From Aristolochia californica (lineage: Eukaryota > Streptophyta > Magnoliopsida > Piperales > Aristolochiaceae), in NCBI GenBank assembly GCA_029961685.1, contig JARWKL010000010.1:21798067-21862066 (forward strand): 64,000 nucleotides of DNA, in the 5' to 3' direction. Shown here in pieces: positions 23,374-33,268 of the stretch. Below the pieces are notes generated by a model. The model worked only from the letters and a program-made list of their open reading frames with translations. It did no database searches and had not been told where the DNA came from. The translations under genes were made by a program, and so were the position numbers. The first letter of the stretch is position 1. Each line of letters opens with the position of its first letter.

Positions 23374-23779
23374 CCCATATAAAGCCTTAGGCCCACCGAT
23401 AGGAAATAGTGGCATCGTCACCAATTCCAATCAAACCTTAGAGTCTTATGGTAAGACCCTTAATAGGTTAGAAAAAACTGTTGAGAATCTCCAACAGAAA
23501 ATAGATTTCCTCTATGATGAACATAAACATAGAGAAATAATAAAGTGTCAAAACACCCTAGAAAATATTCTAGAAAAGATTGACCATGGAAATAGTCTTG
23601 TTTTCTTCAAAGATTTAACAGAACTAAAACAAAGTTTAGATAATCTAAACAAATATAAAATGCAAGAACTTTTAACAGTAGTCTTAGCATTAAAAGAACA
23701 TCTAGGTTCAAAAGAACGTCTAGGTTCTCCAAGTCCATCAAGGAATAAAACACCTTTTACACCTTGGACACCAGAATAA
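23360..23779 (+). CDS. Viral coiled-coil ORF (virion-associated-protein-like), open
   Basis: ATG at 23360 or 23363 overlaps the movement-protein stop (23371-23373), as expected for reinitiation. About 139 codons, without internal stops. Residues about 25-110 form heptad-rich helices (LNRLEKTVENLQQKIDFL, LENILEKIDH, LKQSLDNLNKY), then a Ser/Pro-rich tail ending TPFTPWTPE. Oligomerising coiled-coil proteins at this place act as virion-associated or transmission proteins in caulimovirids. Function here is inferred from position and coiled coil only. It is the best-preserved ORF of the copy, though it presumably has no active promoter. Confidence 0.55.
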   Translation: MMAHNPYKALGPPIGNSGIVTNSNQTLESYGKTLNRLEKTVENLQQKIDFLYDEHKHREIIKCQNTLENILEKIDHGNSLVFFKDLTELKQSLDNLNKYKMQELLTVVLALKEHLGSKERLGSPSPSRNKTPFTPWTPE

Positions 23780-23992
23780 TCTATAAAAAGAAAATTTTAG
23801 ATCGTTTAAAATTAAAATGAGAAAGTCTTGACCTCGCTTTACTCCAAAGAAATACTCTTCAACCAGAAGATAATACAATCCTAGCAATGGTATGGTATTA
23901 CTATTTTCGGGAAAGATATACTGATCGCATCTACCACCTCAGATGCAAGATCAAGAAAATCAAACAAAAGCTAAATCTTTTAGCTTTGTAAA
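23777..23992 (+). pseudogene. Small basic viral ORF with one stop
   Basis: A frame of about 70 codons follows the coiled-coil ORF directly and ends at TAA 23990-23992. It has one early in-frame TGA (near 23817) and then LLQRNTLQPEDNTILAM, a Tyr/Arg-rich stretch and a Lys-rich end. No family is recognised. Small basic ORFs at this place are common in badna- and tungro-like genomes. Confidence 0.4.
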
Positions 23993-24208
23993 ATGATCTG
24001 TAGAGAAAGACTACTAGATCAAATTCGTCTGGTACGCTCAATGAAAGATCAAAATTGGCAAGCCAGAGAAAATCTCAGATCAATGAATGAAACAGATATA
24101 GCTTATCGAGCATATCTAATTGAATGGTGGAGATTAACCCGTAGAGAAATTCTACTACGGTATGTGATCATAAGACTTCAAAGGAAGCTTCAAGATATTG
24201 CTCTATGA
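23993..24208 (+). CDS. Small basic viral ORF, open (71 aa), ATGA overlap with coat ORF
   Basis: ATG directly abuts the preceding stop (TAAAATGA context). 71 codons rich in Arg, Leu, Glu and Trp (EWWRLTRREILLRYV), probably helical and nucleic-acid-binding-like, but not recognised. Its TGA stop (24206-24208) overlaps the next ATG (24205-24207) as ATGA. That is the stop/start overlap used between small ORFs and the large ORF in rice tungro bacilliform virus and relatives, which supports its being a genuine viral gene. Confidence 0.5.
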   Translation: MICRERLLDQIRLVRSMKDQNWQARENLRSMNETDIAYRAYLIEWWRLTRREILLRYVIIRLQRKLQDIAL

Positions 24209-24385
24209 CAGATTTTTTCTATTTAATGGATATGGAAACTCCATTACCATTAGGCCTTCTTGACATCATCGGATGACTTAAAAACCTAGTGTACTTTGCA
24301 ACACCTTGCATAGCACCTAGAAAAAAGGATCCAGCACCACCTACTTTTAGGATCGCTTCCAAAGCATCATCCTCCACCGATGATG
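24205..24385 (+). pseudogene. 5' end of the caulimovirid coat-protein ORF
   Basis: Starts at the ATG of the ATGA overlap. One frame to the 17-bp repeat, broken by a TGA near 24274. In the circular viral molecule this frame is the same as that entering the coat region at 17645, so the ORF was cut into two by linearisation at the repeat. The N-terminal part has hydrophobic and then Lys/Pro-rich sequence (APRKKDPAPP). Confidence 0.6.
24369..24385 (+). repeat. 17-bp terminal repeat of the viral insertion, right copy
   Basis: Same 17 bp as 17645-17661. Copia-A integrase sequence resumes directly after it (S-E-F-Q-S-L-C frame from about 24386). Compared with copia-D and the 63.8-kb copy, roughly 25 bp of copia target are missing at the insertion point. 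Confidence 0.85.
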
Positions 24386-25477
24386 TAGTGAATTTCAATC
24401 CCTTTGTCATGATAATGGCATTATTCATCAAACGTCTTATGCCTACTCCCCTCAACAAAATAGAGTTGCTGAAAGAAAAAACTAACATTTCCTCGAGTTG
24501 GCTCATGGCCTACTCTACTCTATGTAGGCGCTCTAATTTCTCTAGCCTCATGCCATTCTTATAGCCTGGTTCCTTATTAAAAGGCTACCTTCTTCAGTCC
24601 TTAGCCAAAAATACCCATATTATTTGGAAGAAGACTCCTTTGATTTTTTTTTGTTCCACATCCTTTGTTCATGTCAAATCCCCTCCAAGGAGTAAACTTG
24701 AGCCTAAATCACTTAAGTGTATCTTTTTGGGTGGGTTACTCTCGTACCCATAAAGGCTATGGCTATTATAATCCCTCATATGGAAGTTAATTGTCTTTAA
24801 GGATGACACCTTTTTCTGGGACACGTCTTTTTATTCCTCAAAAGATACACCTCCGAGTCTTTAATCAATTCAGGGCGTTCTGAAGCTCATTGTGCCACTT
24901 TATGTGGTTCTACTTCAGCCCCCTTAAGACTCGGCCAACACCACACCTATGGAGTTTATGGATCCCTCCGAGGTAAGTCCATCTTCCCCTGTTGTATTTG
25001 TCCCACAATTTGATACCCGGTCCATAGCTCTACGGAAAGGAGCCTCAGACTTGAACAAGGCCCTGCACTTCTCATCCTATATCAAACTTTGTTTCTCACC
25101 ATTAATTGTCTTCTTTATGCTATTAGTTTCTTGCATCGATGTCATCCATCTCTGTTCCACAATCCTATCAGTGGATCTGAGACATCTAGGATGGAAGATT
25201 GTCATGGAAGAAGAAATGCATGCCTTATATGAAAATGAGACTTGGGCCCTTGTTCATTTTCCTCTTGGCAAGAAACCCATGGGCTTTAAATGGCTTTTTA
25301 CTATCAAACACAATCCAAATGGTTTTGTTGCTTGTCTCAAAACCTAATTTGTTGCCAATGGATACACAGCAGTATGGATTGGATTATGAGAAAACCTTCT
25401 TCCCAATGGCTAAATTAAATTCGATAAGCATCTTATTATCCCTAGCGGCTAATTCCTCTTGGCTGGTATTTTAATTG
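24386..25477 (+). mobile_element. Copia-A, integrase C-terminus and RT start (+)
   Basis: Continuation of the element of 15944-17644. Integrase end with a degraded Y-S-P-Q-Q-N-R-V-A-E-R-K (about 24435-24480), the linker region with the KGYGYYNPS pattern (about 24750), then RT N-terminal motifs: W-K-I-V-M-E-E-E-M-H-A-L, G-F-K-W-L-F-T-I-K (25199-25347) and Y-G-L-D-Y-E-K-T-F (about 25375-25400). It stops at 25477, where the minus-strand LTR element was inserted into AATTG. Reading resumes at 35079. Confidence 0.75.
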
Positions 25478-25782
25478 TGTTGATTTTAGGATTCCATAGG
25501 TAATAAGGTTAAACAAAGGAGAGAAAGAAGAGAGAAGAGAGGAGAGAGTGTGATACACGTCCAAGAGAGAAAAGAGAGAAGATAATGCGTGAGGGAAAAA
25601 GGAGGAAAGAAATTAGGGTCTTGGACTTAGCCAGACTCTCCCCCTTAAGTTTTATTTATAGTATTAAAAATACTAATATTACAAGAATACCATTCACCCT
25701 AGTAAGAGTGAATAAGAGACATAAATCATAAACTAATTACATCAACATCAGTATCACCCTAATTATATCATATCTTTCAACA
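25478..25782 (-). repeat. LTR (3' LTR in element orientation) of the 25478-35078 element
   Basis: TG...CA ends; A/G-rich first 100 bp, then TATTTATAGT and AATATTACAAGAATACC. Matches 34767-35078 along its whole length. Confidence 0.88.
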
Positions 25783-26934
25783 ACCCCCCCCTCAACTTAG
25801 GAGGTAATTGCAATAATCCTAGTTTGAACCAAATAACATAGATGTAGTAATAAGGTCCTACATCACGATGTCGATATACTGGGCACAAACTCTCAAAGGG
25901 TAGAAATGGGTGATAAAATATAAGTTGAAACCAACCTCAAAGGATTTTGACCAAATATAGTGATAATAATCACTAAAGTGGGTAATGCTTATCATTCACA
26001 AGACGATAATAAAAGACACAAGGGTTCCAATAAAAAGTCTCAAAGGACTTAAAACACCCATATAGATTAAAGGACCAACCAAAACAACACTGCAAAAGGG
26101 TTGGTGAAAGGGGTAAGTGAGATTCAAATAAAAGACGGTAGGAGAAAGTCTGCCAAATAATAACAGGTTAATAGGGAACCATTGGAAGATAATATAAAGA
26201 AGTCAGGGCCATCATGTACTTTATTTTCCAAAATAACTCAAATTTTTTATCATATGAACCAATGCTGACAACAGTCAGCAATCGAGTCCTTCTTCAATAA
26301 TAATGCTTTAGTCAAAGAGACACAATAACAGTAGCGGATATTGGCCAATGTCCAAATAACATGTATCAAATAATATTGTTATATAGCAGCAGATCACTGG
26401 TAGGTAATGAAAGTCCTTAAGAGAATAAGGACAAATGAGATATCTTGCAGTGAATCTATCCATGACAAACAAGTAATAACAGGCTATGCACCAAGTAATA
26501 AGCTTGATCCAAGTAATAGATGGCCAATAATAAGTTAAACTGAATAATAATTTGAGGTATAACTCCAGAACTAAATGCATACTGAAACCGAGCAGGCGAT
26601 GCCAGATGATAATTGTTGAACCAGTGATTTGCGGCAAATAAGCAACAACATGAAACTTGGATTCTTTAGTGGGAATCCAATTCTGTAATTTTCAAAATCG
26701 GTTATCCAAACAGCATTCACAAAACACTTATTGACCATCTGATATAGATAGTCCAAATTTGATGGGCTTTATATCCCTCAATCAGCAGGAAACATCCGTA
26801 TATCAGTAATATATCATCAATGTAACAAAATGGAAATTAATTAAAACCAATAAACACCAATAACCTCTTGGACAACAAGTGACTTCAATAATAATTAGAC
26901 GTATGTCTGTTGTTATATGTTGTTTGATAATCAT

Positions 26935-27375
26935 TGTTGGAAGATAAGCTCAAGCCCACACGACCAAGAAAGGCTCACATATCTAAGATTATTAATAGAT
27001 GAGCCACACGACCAAGGAAGGCCCACAAGATGTGCCCAAGCCCATGAGAAGTAGGACCCACAATGATTACCATGAGCTGGCATCCTTATCACATCAATTG
27101 GAAGATCAAGAAGGACTCACAAAAGTATCATATCTTATGGTCACGTCAAATAAGAGTTTTAGTTTGAGTTATGTTTGTCTTTTATCTATATTGAGTTATT
27201 TAATTATGTTAGGACTTATCTTTAAGTATTAGAGTTTGGGTGTAATTAGGACAAGAGTAGTTTTATTGTAATTGGACTCTGCTACGTTCCTCTATTATAA
27301 ATAGAGGTTTATGCACTCTGATTACAACAAGTTATTGATGTCAATGAAGTATTTCTCTTTTTCATAAATTCAACA
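26935..27375 (+). mobile_element. Solo LTR-like sequence
   Basis: TGTTGGAAG...TTCAACA ends, about 440 bp, with a promoter-like CTATTATAAATAGAGG (about 27291-27306). Composition and motifs (ACCCACAATGATTACCATGAGCTGG, GTAATTAGGA, TATAAATAGAGGT) are related to the copia-D LTRs at 39126 and 43972. No internal region is attached and no perfect target duplication is visible (ATCAT versus TCAAT). Confidence 0.6.
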
Positions 27376-27421
27376 TCAATAAATGAAACAATCTCTAACT
27401 AGCTTATATGTTGTTATATAG

Positions 27422-27871
27422 TGTCACCGAAGATTTTCGACGGTGAACCAAGGCCGATAGATCAGCCAACGCCAGAGTTCACACTCTGGTCTTCACGGGG
27501 ACGAAATGTGTCGGACGGAGGCTGATGGTACAACTAGAACTCACAACTCTTACAGAAGTGGACGGAACCACCACCACCTTACGAGACTGATGGGACAATG
27601 CAAACGGAGAGCATTGCACTCTCTGGTCTCTCGATGAAGACGATGACGTTGATGAAAGCGAAGAGACTTTCTGAATTCCTCTCGTCTTTCTTTCATTTCA
27701 TTATCTATTTAAACTTAGGTTTTAGGGTAATATTACAAACCTGTCCATGGGCCCAATACAATGTCACCCATCCCATTAAGCCTAATCTAATTACCCTATG
27801 TACATAACCCAAATTAAACAACAATTATGAACATAAATTCTATCTAATATACATTTCAAGATATCGTAACA
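27422..27871 (-). repeat. Copia-B LTR (3' in element orientation)
   Basis: 450 bp, TG...CA; followed on the + strand by TCCCCCCTCAAATTGATG, whose complement ends in the G-rich polypurine tract. Confidence 0.88.
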
Positions 27872-27878
27872 TCCCCCC

Positions 27879-30800
27879 TCAAATTGATGTTGGTGAGTCA
27901 ACCAACAACAATTTGCCAACTAGAAAATTATGTCGTGGTTGAGACAATGCTTTGGTGAAGACATCAGCCACTTGAAGATCCAAAGAAATGTATGGAAGAG
28001 ATATTACCCAACACTCCAAAGTGTCGCGGATAGAGTGACAATCAACCTCAATGTACTTGGTGTGCTCATGGAAAACAGGAATGCCCGCAATCTGAATAGC
28101 ACTCTTATTACCCTCATGAAGCAATGTAGGTGAGGTCTGAGGAAATTGGAGCTTAGCAAGAAGACCACGGAGCCAAATAACTTCAGAATACGCAATAGAA
28201 ATGGTGCGATACTCGGCCTCGGTAGATGACTTGGACACCCGGTCCTATTTCTTACATTTCCAAGAAATCGATGCATCCCCTAAAAACATACACCAACTTG
28301 TAGTGGAGAGACGGGTATCGGGGCACCCTACCCAATCAACTGCACTGTATGCAACCAATCGTAGCGCGGAGCCGGTAGGAAAGAATAATCCACGAGCAAG
28401 GGAACCGCTTAGATAGTGGATGATGCGTCGAACTGCCGCAAGATGAAGGTGTCGAGGAGATGACTTAAGCTGACTGACCTGATGAATAACATCGGAGATG
28501 TCCAAGTGAGTAGTGGTCAAGTATATGAGACTCCCTACCAGTTGTCGATAGATAGTCGAATCATCAAAGAAAGTCCCTTCATCTTTCCTATATTTGACAT
28601 TGACCTCCATAGGGGTAGCCATCGAAGATGTGTCCTCCAACCCAGTGAGAGTTGGAAATACTTATGCTGGTTTAAGAAAATACCATTGGGTTTGTGATGT
28701 ACCTCTAGCATTAAGAAGTACGTGAGTTGTCCAAGATCCTTCTTATGAAAGGTGGCATGCAACACTTGTTGAAGCTTGGTAATCAGTCCAGAGTCAGTGT
28801 CAGTAATGATGATGTCATCCACATAAACTAAGAGAATGACCATGCCCGTGGCAGACTTATGATAGAATAGAGATTAATCATATTGACTCTGTGTAAACAT
28901 GTGGAGAATAAGTGTGCCACGAAACTTCTCAAAGCAAGCCCGGGGGGCTTGCTTAAGCCCATAGAGAGGACAACATAGTTTGAAAACATGATCAGAAGAA
29001 GAAGTAGTCATACCCGAGGGGAGATTCATATAGACATCTTCCTGGAGGTCACCGTTGAGAAAAACATTCTTCACATCCATCTGATGCAGCGGCCAGGACT
29101 AAGAGGTTGCAATGGCTAATATAATTCGGACTGTGGTCATCTTGGAAACTAGCACAAATCTTTCCTCATAATCAATCCCATACTCCTGCATGTTCCCTAG
29201 GGCCACAAGGCGGGATTTGTACCAATCTAACGATCCATCTGAGCGCAGTTTGATAGAGAATACCCACTTACTCCCAAGAGGCCGAATAGTAGGAGGGCAA
29301 GTCACAATGTCCCAAGTGTGATTCTCCTCTAGCGCTTGTAGTTCTGTTTGCATTGCCTTTTTCCAACACTCATGAGCCATAACCTGTTTGTAGCAAGAGG
29401 GAATGGAAATAAAAGATTAAGTAGCCACAAGTGATACATGGGAGGGGAAACCATACCTATCAGAAGGGCAAGAAGAATGAGTGGATCTATGAAGAGTGAT
29501 GGGAGTAGGAGCAGAGGGATGGTCAGGAGCAAGCGCCATGAAGTCGGGCAAGGCTCATCAAAACTCGACAGACTAGGCAGAGATGTAGAAGGCAATGTAA
29601 CTTGAGAGGGAAAGAAATATTGATTTTCAAAGAATACCACATTCGGAGAAACACGGACTCGACACCCCTGGGGATCACAACAATGAGAAATGGCATACCC
29701 AAGAAAGGCACACATAATTGATTGGGTTGTAAGTATATGTCATTCATGATCAGGTAGATGCACAAAACACACACAACCGAATGTCCGAAGATCAGTGTAG
29801 GATGAAAAATAACCAAATAATTTAACAAATGGAGAGACATGATGCAAGGTAGGCGAGGGCAGGCGGTTGATTAAATGAACGGAGGTAGAGAGTGCTTCAC
29901 ACCAAAACCGGGGAGGAACGAATGATTCAATGAGAAGGGTACGGACCATATCAAGAAGGTGACGATTTTTCGACTCAGCAACCCCATTTTTTTTTGCGGT
30001 GTCGAGGGACAAGAACATTGAGAGATAATGCCTTTGCTTTGAAGAAAGTTCTGGAATTCAGTAGACATGTACGCTCCTCTAGAGTCAGAGTGTAGTACTA
30101 TAACGTGAGCAGAGAATTATGTTTCAATAAGTGCAAGAAACCTCTTAAAAATGACAAAAACTTCAGACTTAGCCCGTAAGAAGTAGACCCAGATAAATCG
30201 ACTAAAATCATCAATAAAGGTGACAAAGTACTTATATTGTGCATGCGAGACAACAGGAGCAATTCCCCAGACATCACTATGAATAAGGTCAAAGCAGTGG
30301 GAGGCATGCGAGGCATGATGAGGAAATGGTAAAACTTTACTTTCGCCAAGTTTGCATGATGAACAGTCAAAATAAGTAATAAGAGAAGTGCAGTCTTGAC
30401 TGCCTAATAAACCAGATTTAAATAATGTACGAAGGACATCTGAGTTTGGGTGGCCTAGACGTCTATGCCACATCTTAGTGCCACATCCAACAACATTAAA
30501 TGCAAAGGAAAGTACATGAGAACGTGGAATAAAGGTGGATAGAAAGACTTTTAAGTGGAAATAGCCTACCCACTTTAGGCCCCTTCATGATCACCTTCCC
30601 CAACGCTTGATCCTGCACAACACAGCCAAAGTGAGAAAACTAAACAGTACATTCTTTATCAACCAGTTGACCAACAGACATAAGGTTTATCGATAGGTCA
30701 GGAGACACAAAGACATCGGCTAAAGAAGGGGAGAGATCACCAACAACACTGATAGGCAGAGAGTTGCCATCAGCAGTGTTGATGTGCAGGTTTCCATCAT

Positions 30801-31886
30801 ACTTTCTTACGTTAGAAAAAGACACTACATTGTTGGTCATGTGGTAAGAGGCACCATAATCAAAATACCATGGTTGAGTAGAAATTTTCTGCTTACCTGA
30901 GATACCAAAAGTAGAAAAAGAAGATATGATCATTTGTTGTACCATTTTAGGACTGAGAGTGGTCGAACTTGCAGGTGCTGGAGGAACCAAAATTGTAGTG
31001 ACTGGGATGGCAGTCGACAATGCTGCAGAACTAGAAGTACCAGTGGAGGCATGATAAGTTGTATTCTTCTTCTTTTCAGGACGAGTAGGGCAAGCTGCAA
31101 TGAGATGACCTGACTTCTTGCAGTAGTTACAGGACTTCTATGGGCATTCCCAAGAAAAGTGACCATATGTCTTGTAGTGGAAGCACTGAACAAAATCATA
31201 TCCCGACCCTTATTTTTTCCTTGTGCTACATAAGCCATAGGAGCCAAGATATCAGCCTGGACTCGATGTTCCATGTCAGCCTGAGTAGCAATGCGCTGCT
31301 CCTCCCTAAGAAGTTCACTCAAACAGGCATCCAGTGACGACACTGGATGACGATTCATCAGATGTGATCGAACAATCTCAAATTCAGGATGGAGTTTCAT
31401 CAAGAATTGATCCCTTTTATTGGTTTCATGTACGGCTTGCACTGCAGTGAGAGTAGCAACAAGGACATTTTCAAAAACAATATCAGTATAATCAGCCTAT
31501 AGATTTTGGAAGCCTGAAAAATATTCTTCAAAGGAACGACTTCCTTGCGTGAAATTTGCCATTTCATATTCGACTTGAAATCGATAGGATGTGTTGTTTT
31601 GATGATAAACCTTGTGGAGGTAATGCCACATATCTGTTGTAGTTTTATAGGGCCTTAGATTAAGGAATAGATGAGGCTCAATGGATCCAAGTATCCAGGT
31701 CATAACTCTAGCATCCATGGTGGTCCATTTTGACAACGCTTTAGCATCGCGGGGTGCCGGATCACTCCCATCAATATGACCCCATAAATCTTTTTCCATG
31801 ACAAATATTCGGAACTGAAATGGCCATGCACTGTAGTTCTTACCTGTAAACCGAATAAGAGAGAAATCTAACTTGTCTATTGACAT
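27879..31886 (-). pseudogene. Copia-B gag-pol, broken
   Basis: gag starts at ATG 31886 (MSIDKLDFSLIRFTGKNYSAW, UBN2-type) and runs to an in-frame stop at 31497. It continues through R-E-E-Q-R (about 31290) and zinc-knuckle remnants (31080-31200) to the protease W-Y-F-D-Y-G-A-S-Y-H-M-T (30640-31020; the catalytic DSG is changed to DYG). Then come GAG-pre-integrase (MWHRRLGHPNS), the integrase core (LIHSDVWG, FVTFIDDFSRFIW; 30117-30473; GVAESKNRHLL, 29740-30018), RT (WKKAMQTELQALEENHTW at 29380; MDVKNVFLNGDL at 29080; LVYVDDIIITD at 28830; IYRQLVGSLIYLT at 28560) and RNase H (SKSSTEAEYRTIS, HTKYIEVDCHSIRD, VADVFTKALSQPRHNFL; 27879-28238). Several frameshifts and stops separate these blocks. Confidence 0.85.
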
Positions 31887-31970
31887 GATAAGATTGAATT
31901 TTTTTTGAGATTTTCGGAAATACCACCCCACTAAAAAATCCAAATTTAACCCTACGACGGCCAACAAAAT

Positions 31971-32236
31971 TCCAGATCTACCTCCACAATTTCAAAACTT
32001 CCAGATCTGCCACCACATTTTCAAAATTTCTAGATCTGCTCCCACTCTTTCATAAATGCCAGATCTGCCCCAACGATATCAGAAATTCTAGATCTACTCC
32101 CACAGCTTCAAAAATTCCAGATCTGCCCCCACAGCTTCAAAAATTCCAGATCTGCCCCTACAATGTAAAAAATTCCAGATCTGTGCCCACGTTTTCAAAA
32201 TTTCCAGATCTGCCCCCATGGTTTCTGAAAATTATA
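31971..32236 (-). repeat. Minisatellite in copia-B leader (about nine ~30-bp units)
   Basis: Imperfect tandem units of the type CCAGATCTGCCCCCACAG plus TTCAAAAATT, each with AGATCT, from about 31971 to 32236. It lies between the 5' LTR and gag on the minus strand, i.e. in the untranslated leader of the genomic RNA. Confidence 0.75.
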
Positions 32237-32527
32237 GAAACTACCTCATGCAAATATTTTCATTCCAAAGCTTACGTAAGCAGTATCAGCCGAGGTCGGA
32301 AAAAAAACCCACCCGTCCATTCTCTCGGCGAGAATCTCTCCTTGGAGCTCGGACAGAGATTTCCGACCACTCCTCTGAGCTCGGACGGTGTTTTCCGACC
32401 ACCCCCGAGAGCTCTACCGAATTCTGAGTCATCGGACAGCGGCTCGTCGAACAGAGGTTCTTCGGGCGGAAACTCTTCGGATGGAGATGGCTCGATCACT
32501 CTTTAGATGGAGCAAGCTCTGATACCA

Positions 32528-32977
32528 TGTCACCGAAGATTTCCGACGGTGAACCAAGGCCGACAGATCAGCCAAGGCCAGAGTTCACGCTCTGGTCTTC
32601 ACGGGGACGAAATGCATCGGACGGAGGCTGACGGCACAGCAAGAGCTCACAACTCTTACGACGGTGGATGAAACCACCACCCCCTCACAGGACTAATGGG
32701 ACAGTCCAGACGGAGAGCATTGCTCTCTCTGGTCTCTCGGCAAAGACGACGATGTTGAGGAAGGGAAAGAGACTTTCTGAAATCTTCTCGTCTTTCTCTC
32801 ATTTCATTATCTATTTAAACTTAGATTTTAGGGTAATATTACAAACCAGCCCATGGGCCCAATACAATGCCACCCATCCTATTAAGCCTAATTTAATTGC
32901 CCTATGTACATAACCCAAATTATACAATTATTATGAACATAAATTCTATCTAATATACATTTCAAGATATCGTAACA
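32528..32977 (-). repeat. Copia-B LTR (5' in element orientation)
   Basis: 450 bp, same length as 27422-27871, with scattered substitutions. Preceded on the + strand by GCTCTGATACCA (primer-site complement). Confidence 0.88.
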
Positions 32978-33228
32978 TACAACAGAAACTTGCTAATAAA
33001 AACCGACAAGATAAAAACTCATCAACATACTGGAATTCAACAGATAATAAGAGAATCAATAACTCTAACTTATGCTGATTCACCAGTTTGATAAAGACAG
33101 CAAGAGCATCAATTAATGACAATATCAACCATGAATAGATGCCATGGTCATAAGCACAATATCAGCAGCATGATACCAGTGACTTGGCAGCAGTAATGTC
33201 ACCAGCATATTCACCAATTAGATGACCA

Positions 33229-33229
<1 letters not shown>

Positions 33230-33267
<38 letters not shown>
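33230..33267. repeat. (A)38 run
   Basis: Uninterrupted A run within the non-coding interior of the 25478-35078 element. No LINE or SINE body is recognisable next to it. Confidence 0.7.

Positions 33268-33268
<1 letters not shown>

Larger units (their letters stand above)
17645..24385 (+). mobile_element. Endogenous caulimovirid (pararetrovirus) copy inside copia-A integrase
   Basis: The 6.74-kb insertion carries hallmarks of Caulimoviridae: a coat protein with a CCHC zinc knuckle, a 30K-type movement protein, small overlapping ORFs, an intergenic promoter region and TGGTATCAGAGC primer sites complementary to initiator tRNA-Met. The order in the window is coat protein (17645-19190), unknown ORF (19375-20850), intergenic region, primer sites (22123), movement protein, coiled-coil ORF, two small ORFs, then the 5' end of the coat ORF (24205-24385). 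The same 17-bp sequence lies at both ends and the coat frame is continuous across them if circularised, so the unit is about 6724 bp. No protease/RT/RNase H coding is seen. All long ORFs carry stops or frameshifts, so this is a non-functional fossil. The genus is not determinable here. Confidence 0.82.
27422..32977 (-). mobile_element. Copia-B LTR retrotransposon (-), structurally complete, mutated
   Basis: The 450-bp LTRs at 27422-27871 and 32528-32977 both run TGTCACCGAAGATTT...ATCGTAACA and are very similar. The primer site TGGTATCAGAGC is the complement of 32516-32527. The minus strand carries gag, protease, integrase, RT and RNase H in copia order (see the polyprotein entry). Flanks are TATAG and TACAA, at best a mutated target duplication. 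It lies inside the 25478-35078 element, so it is younger than that insertion. Confidence 0.88.

Noticed and set aside
17645..24385. 17-bp end repeats as a target-site duplication
   Set aside because: The repeat is part of the viral coat frame on both sides and is absent from related copia integrase sequences at this point.
27417..32982. TATAG/TACAA as a clear target duplication of copia-B
   Set aside because: Only three of five bases match; kept as at best a mutated duplication.
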